Shown here piece after piece: positions 58,101-64,000 of a stretch of 64,000 nt of DNA. The DNA is from Gaeumannomyces sp. JS-464 (taxonomy: Eukaryota; Ascomycota; Sordariomycetes; Magnaporthales; Magnaporthaceae), in NCBI GenBank assembly GCA_002197995.1, contig NGZR01000001.1, forward strand, positions 4,588,001-4,652,000, read 5' to 3'. Below the pieces are notes generated by a model. It saw only the letters and a program-made list of their open reading frames with translations. It had not been told where the DNA came from and did not search any database. Every line of letters starts with the position of its first letter. Position 1 is the stretch's first letter. Both the position numbers and the translations under genes were made by a program.

Positions 58101-60951
58101 GTTGATGGCCAGCTTCTCCCTCCACGCCATGCGCACATCCTTGCGGGGCATCTTGCCCAGCCACTTGATCAGGAACTCGGGTACCCAGAACGTGAGCATG
58201 TACGTAACGAAGACCCAGCGCTTGCGGCTGGGACTGTCCTTGTACTCCTCGACCTCGACCAAAGACTTTTCGTTGCCGCGCTCCGCCATCTGCTCACGCG
58301 TGTCCAGGTTCTTGAACATGTCGCCGCCGCCAAAGGCCGATACTCCGGCGTCGGACCGAGCGTCGATGTCGTTGCTGCCAAAATACCCCGACTTGGCCTT
58401 GTCGCTGTTGAAGGGCGAGCCGCCCACGGCCAGCAGCCGCTCTTTGGATGCCCCGAAGGGCAGCTCCCCGTGCGGTGTGCCGTCTGTGGACTCACCCGTC
58501 ATGCCAAAGCGGGCCGACACTGATGTCGCATCGCTGAGCTGGGCGATCTCCATCCAGCAGCGCTCACTAAGGAACACGCCCGTGGATCCGATTTGGACCT
58601 CGTTGATAGGCCAGCGCTTTTCGTCAACGACTGACTCGACCTTCTCACGCTCGCTGCCGACAAGCATGGTGTCGGCGTCTGCGAGGCCTAGGAACTCCCC
58701 GAAAGGCAAAAACACACTGAAGTCGGCGGACCGGAGCCGCTGGCTGATTTCGGCTATGCCAAATGTCTGCATCTGCGTCCGCACGCACTTGCTATCAAAC
58801 TGGTTCGCGATACGCCGATCGTTGGGTTTGAGACAGAAGACAAAGTATGCGTTGGTGTTGGGCGCCGTGAACGCCTTGGTCACATTCTCGAGCGACGCGA
58901 GGAACTGGCCCGTGGCGCCTTGCTCAGTTTGCTTGCTGGTAGTGGCTCTGCGGGAGTCGCCAGCCTCGCTGGCGATGTCATCCATGGAGGGTTGGGCGCG
59001 GGAAACGGACTCCTGACGGTTACGCAGGGTCCTCGCGGTGCCGGGCCTGACTTTGCGGGACATGACGCTGGGCGCACGCATCGGTTTGGAGCTGACTGAG
59101 GCCTGCATGACAGTGGTCCTCTCCTGGGGGTGCACAACTGTCTGGAGGGCCTCCTGGCCGAACAAGCGGGCGACAAAGTCGCTCTTGGACGAGTTGATCA
59201 GATTAAGGAGATCGCCTGAGATAACCTCGCCGTTCTCCTCGACTAGACCCTTGACAGGGTACTCCACCTCACCGGCAAAATGTCTGACAGTGAACGAGGC
59301 AGCTGTGTTCTCTGACAGAAAGTTACTTCCGGGAAGTTTGGCCGTCGAGGCGCTGACAACGATGGCCGGGTTCTTGCCCTCGAAGCGCTTCCGCAGACTC
59401 TCGAGCAGCTGGATGTCGGTACGGTGACGCCTGGTCTGGTCGTCAAGGATGCTAAGGAGGCCGTTTCCGGGCTTGAGCAGGCCCTTCACGGCGTCCGAGT
59501 TGTCGAAATAGCTGGTCGGGGGAACGCTGACCTCCTCGGTTTCGAGAAGATCCGCCTTCCGGTCGAAAAAGTTCTGGAGAGTGATGTTGTACATGGACTC
59601 GGCCGCGGCGTTGTTCAACAAAAGATCCAGGGCAGAGTTTGTCGAACTCTGCTGGGAAAAGCCGGGAAAGTCAATGATGGAGACGGTGTTGGCGATCGAC
59701 TCCTCCGGTGCGCAGATCTTTTGGTTGATGTTTTCGACGACATACGCAACGAGGAGCGAGTAAAGAGTCCTGGCCAGCTCATTGGCATTGTTGCGGGCGC
59801 CCGCTGGGTCCAGCATCACGGTAACCCTCTCCTTGTGGATGATCTTGGTCTTGTAGCCAAGTGTGGTCTGCAGGTCGCTGGCGCTCACGCCTAGGAAGGC
59901 GGCAACAATGGTAAGAACATCCTTGTTTTTGGCAACCGTCGACACCTGGGCGCCCTCGTGTGAGAAACCTCCGCTCTCATCACCGGCCACCGTCGTATTC
60001 GATGACGTCTCGAACTCCAGCTGGCCGATGTGGAGAATGCTGGCGAGAACCTGGCAGATCTCGGCGATCTCGCTGCGGGGGAACTCGAGTTTGCGAAGAG
60101 CCGTCTTGAACAGCTGGAATCCCTCGGCATCGTTGATACCGACCTTCAGCTGGGTCGGGTGGCCGAGATATCTCCACCGCCTTGCCGCTGCGCCGTTGGG
60201 CTGGTCGAAGCCAAGATGAGCCTTTTCGGCCTCGCTAGTACCAGCAAGGATGTAGTAGAGGATATGGAAGTTGCGCTCGCCGGTTGGGACATCCGTTATC
60301 CTGCTTCGCTCCAGGCGGTGGTCTAGCAGTTTACCACCGATGAGCAGCGGGCTAGTTGAGGACGCCGTGTCGTATTGCAGCTCGTAGAACAGACCAGCCT
60401 TGGAGGCCGTTGGGGTCGTCGCGGTTTTAGTCGTGGTCAGAGTGTCGAACACGTATGCGGCCAGGGAAACCTTAGTGGACAGAGGTGTCGACGACTTGTT
60501 CAAGAGGGCCGTGAGGAGGTGAGAGCGAATAGTCGTCTTTCCTGAACCAGATTCACCACTGTGGGGATCAGGGAGGTCAGTATGCTTGGTCTTGGAGAAC
60601 GTCATGCTAACCACGGGTTGTAGATCTCAGGAGCCGGGCTTACAGGAAGAGGATGGCCTGGTTTTCGGACCGGTGACCAAGACGCAGGAACGCCCGGTCG
60701 GCCATGTCCTCGGCCTCGCCGTGGGCACTCCCTGCCTTTCCGCCATCGGGGCCCTTTGAAGAGGAGCTGTAGGTGTTGATGGAGATGAAGGCATGCGAGG
60801 AGAGGCGGGCGGTCGGGAGGCTGACGTGGAAGCGGCTTGCAAGATGCCCGGTGAGGTGCGTATCTGACTGAAGATGGGCGGGAAGGGACGGTAGGGACGG
60901 CTGGGTATGGGCACCTCCGTTGCCGCCAACGGGAGGGAGGTTGAGCGTCAT
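55126..60951 (-). CDS. csmA: Class V chitin synthase with myosin-like motor domain (one frame break)
   Basis: Processive membrane enzyme that makes cell-wall chitin from UDP-GlcNAc and is guided to growing tips by its motor domain. Exons: 60951-60644, 60558-55239 and 55157-55126. The motor domain has an intact P-loop GESGSGKTT, completed across intron 1, and switch II DFPGFSQ. Near residue 950-1000 lies a cytochrome b5-like segment ([37 protein letters not shown]). The catalytic domain has [35 protein letters not shown] and [18 protein letters not shown] (the QRRRW signature). The C-terminus has a DEK-type domain ([20 protein letters not shown]) and ends [10 protein letters not shown] after the last intron. 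One break at about 56030, a one-base deletion between two membrane spans, separates the catalytic part from the C-terminus. Corrected length is about 1886 residues, normal for class V. Confidence 0.95.
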
Positions 60952-63403
60952 GGTGAGGGCTAGCAGCCGCCAATCGGCGTGGCGGGAATGCCTCGAAAGG
61001 GCGAGAAGGGGCCTAAGGGGGCCTTATTCCTCCTCTTTCTCTTTGTGCGCCAGTCGTCGTGCTCGAGGCTGGTGATGAACGCGTTGTTGGGGGTGTGGGT
61101 TGAGTGCTCGGGCTCGGCGTTGAGAACGCGGTGCCAAAACTTTGGTGTTTGGCACCGACTGATATGGGCGACGGGAAAACAAGCGTCTGCTCTGCGTCGA
61201 TGCAAGGCAGAGGCAGACAGCCAGAAGGGAAGCGGTATCTAGTCCGGGTGCCTGCGTTTGCGAGCAGTGGCTCGGTTGAAAGAAAAAACTCGGTGTTGTG
61301 CTCCGTGGGAAGCGAACAGATTCCGAACCCCTATTACTATTATGCTTGACCTCGCTTCTTCCTCACGCCCCGGCAGGCGGCTCCTAGGGGATTGATCCCC
61401 GTAAAACGAGCGTAGGAAAAGAACAGCAGAGAAAAACGAATGTCTGCCCCGAGGGCTGCACGTTGCGAGAAGAAGGAGAGTCCGGGAGGAAGGACAAGAA
61501 CAGAGCCTCGCGATGAAGCTTAACTCCTGATTACTCCAATAGCTTGTCCAACGGTCTCGCTTCTTTGCTGACGACGTCTTCGTTGCGATGAAATCAATCA
61601 ATCGTTGCAACAGCGAGTTTCTTTTTGTACGGAGGGCGATACGAGCCAGAAGCGCACCTTTGAGTCCGGGGCCCTTGGCCTGGTGGCACTGGTCGGAGAC
61701 GGCCGAGGGGTGGCTCTAAGCACGCACCAGCACCCTACCCCAACACTGTCAGTGGGACTTCCGGGCGGTCGCAAGCAGGGACAATTGAGGATGGGCAGGC
61801 GGCGGGCAGGCTCGACCGTCGCCGGCCTCAGACCAAACAGAGTGTGGACCCTCCTGACGGCTGATGGTGGAGGCGGCGCAAACGACATTTGACACTGTCC
61901 AAACTACTGCCTTTTCCTCCTCCTCCTCCTTCTTTCTACTTCTTTCAGCGGATCTCATGCACCAATGCAGGATTCTTGGACCGCCTGCTTGCTTCCTCGC
62001 ATGCCGCATGGGAACACGATGGAAAGTCCCCGGCCGCTTTCGCCTGCAGCACTGCAGAGCACGGCATGGCCCAGAATTCTTGTAAAAGGGATGACTTTCG
62101 TGATACGAGTCACGCCCTCCCCCACCTCCCCCTTTTCCTAGCACCTTTCTGCCTGCTTCCATGCTCATGACATAACACGGAATATGTGCCTCGAGAGTTC
62201 GTCCTGTCTTTTGCACCCCACGCTCGCGATGCTGTCAGGTTAAGGTCCAGTCAACGACGCATCGCGAGCGGTGAACAAACTCAGGAACCAAGAAGGTTCA
62301 CGTTGGCACCGGCCGTTCCCGCCGGGCCGGTATGTACCTCGGCCTTGGGTTTTGGAATGGAAACCTACTGTGGTGTCGTACGAAAGTAATCACCCACCCT
62401 TAGGTACCCGACCAGCCCCATGCTAACGCTTTACCAAATACAGCCACAAACAAGGGCACCCATCCCCTGCTCGAAAAGGTACTTACAGAATTCTACCAAT
62501 CAATTGACTTTGTCGACCTTCCGTAGTGGAGCGACCAAGAGCCCCTACTAGCGCGGAACATTTAGGTGGGCTACTACTTACCCATGACATCTACTAAGTC
62601 AATTGCACGCAATCACAAGAAAATAAAGCCCCAAGCCACCCTGTTTTCTCTAGCAAATGTGGAGAGGCGCCGAAGTTTGCATTGACAACAACAACCAAGG
62701 CCCCATTTCTGGCCCTAGCGTCGTCAAGGCCGCGGCTGACTGAACCATGCATAAGACCAGTCCAGCAGAGGCACAAGGAAGAAAACACTGCCCAAAAGAC
62801 CGCAAGCTGCACCTGCCTGCCACCTTGAATCTCTACAGCCCCCAGGATCATCAGGATCTCGTGTCGTGAGAACCCAGCCGCACTGTGTGTCTGGTCACTG
62901 GCGTGGTGGTATCCAGGGATCTGTGGTATTGCTACGTACTCCACGGCCTGGTTCAGGCAGCCCCGTGCCCCGTTACCCTCGAAAGGATCGATCCCGTTCT
63001 GGAAAACAAGGTCCAACATCCAACTAATCCCCTTTCCTCCCACGATGCCTAGCATCTAGGTTCAGGCTATGCGTGTACTTTAGGTACCTGGTCGCTATGG
63101 CAGGCCTGCACTCGACGTAACAGCAAAGGCACGGCTCTCACGCAAGTCTGTAAGGATCTGCTCTATATACAAGGACTCTTGTAGTGTTGGTGCGTGCTCT
63201 AGCAGTTTCCTACTCCTGCCCCATCAATGCATCAATAGCACGTTGCCTCGATCCTTGGAATATCTCATGGGGGACCGGGCTTTCGGGAGGCCAGCACTGC
63301 GTACGCCACCGATCCGTCGTCGGTGCTCCGGATAACACGCGTCCTTCCGCTGTACTGTGTAAATGTCTGTATGCTGCGCGGCTGAAACAGCGGGAAAAAA
63401 AAA

Positions 63404-63435
<32 letters not shown>

Positions 63436-64000
63436 AAAAAAAGACATCAGCGGGAGTTCACTGGGCCAGGCAAGCAGGCGTGACAGGCAAGGGATGAATT
63501 GTCAGCTGCGTCCTCGCAAACAATTGATTCGATAGGTGGAGAGACGGTCCATCTGAAAGCGGATCTGGTCGTGGCTGAGTTTGGGAAGAAAATAGGGGCT
63601 GATCCGGCTGGCCAGACATGAGCCGTCAACTTGCCGGGTCCATTGGGTTCAGCCAATGGCCTATTTTGCCCCATAACAAAAATCACAGACCAGGCAGGTT
63701 TTGCGATGCTTTTTTGCTGTTTGTCTTATTGTTTCGCCTTGAAAGCCGCCCACCATCGGCCCAAAAAAAAGCAATGTCCATCGACGCCACCGTTTGGAGC
63801 GGCCAGTCCGGCGAGATTCCTGCATGCTCGAGTGGCCACCTGCACGGAGGGATATTTTACGAAGGCTGGGCCAGTTCGCTGCACAGCACATGCACCGCAG
63901 CGGGCAGGATTGATGCTGGGCATCGGGTGTTCAAAGCTTGATTCTTCCCGTCGGTATGTTTCCAACACTGCCTTGCGGCCCTTCGTATGCAAAAATAGCA
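60952..64000. other. Gene-free right end, upstream of chitin synthase
   Basis: No supported gene in 3 kb. This is the promoter side of the class V chitin synthase. Short frames on both strands have no domain. It includes a long A tract (63395-63442). Confidence 0.45.
63395..63442. repeat. Poly(A) tract, 48 nt with one G
   Basis: 28 A, one G (63423), then 19 A. There is no recognisable retroelement body on either side, so I describe it as a simple repeat only. Confidence 0.9.

Noticed and set aside
63395..63442. Poly(A) tract as the tail of a LINE/SINE retroelement or processed gene
   Set aside because: No element body, target-site duplication or exon-joined gene copy is visible next to it.

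Overview
The window is nuclear DNA of a filamentous ascomycete (Pezizomycotina), most likely a Sordariomycete. The support is internal: short GT..AG introns of about 50-200 bp with CTAAC/CTGAC-like branch points, GC-rich coding sequence beside less GC-rich intergenic DNA, genes on both strands without operons, and a fungal gene set that includes a class V chitin synthase with a myosin motor, V-ATPase c'', Tom20, a Mit_KHE1-family protein, a DUF3112 receptor-like protein and Vps15. The species cannot be named from sequence alone.

Layout, left to right: cysteine dioxygenase (-, 0.5-1.3 kb); TYW1 wybutosine synthase (+, 3.2-5.3); TOM20 (-, 5.9-6.8) divergent from EXO84 (+, 7.4-9.6); PP2A catalytic subunit (+, 10.8-12.4) convergent with VPS15 (-, 13.3-18.1); a membrane-anchored SH3 protein (-, 20.6-22.6); a 5.6 kb gap without a recognisable gene; a DUF3112 seven-helix protein (+, 28.2-29.9); a small histidine-rich single-span protein (+, 31.2-31.8); a CLC chloride channel (-, 32.1-35.2) divergent from the DPB3-like histone-fold subunit (+, 36.0-37.0); an SRF1-like membrane protein (-, 37.7-38.9); a Mit_KHE1 protein (+, 40.4-41.5) followed at once by an 80-nt C tract; an unknown membrane protein (-, 42.1-42.9); VMA16 (-, 44.8-46.0) divergent from TFIIA gamma (+, 46.4-47.0); a cysteine-rich unknown (-, 47.6-48.5); a TMEM42-like protein (+, 49.6-51.0); U2 snRNP A' (+, 51.6-52.7); a badly disrupted zinc-type alcohol dehydrogenase/quinone reductase (-, 53.0-54.1); and the class V chitin synthase (-, 55.1-61.0). 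The last 3 kb holds no recognisable gene.

Most genes are unrelated housekeeping genes. Themes that recur are endomembrane and vacuole function (Exo84, Vps15, V-ATPase c'', CLC, the SRF1-like protein), mitochondria (Tom20, Mit_KHE1) and the cell surface (SH3 sensor, DUF3112 protein, chitin synthase).

The most striking property is that about half of the genes, including ones essential in yeast (PP2A, EXO84), carry isolated one-base frameshifts. Most of them are single-base deletions in GC-rich runs. For several genes the reconstructed exon lengths add up to whole codons and normal family length once one base is restored per break. I read these mainly as consensus errors in the assembly rather than decayed genes. 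The alcohol dehydrogenase, with about five breaks in 1.1 kb, is the best candidate for a real pseudogene. I found no CRISPR array, rRNA, tRNA or intact transposon, and no clearly novel multi-gene system.
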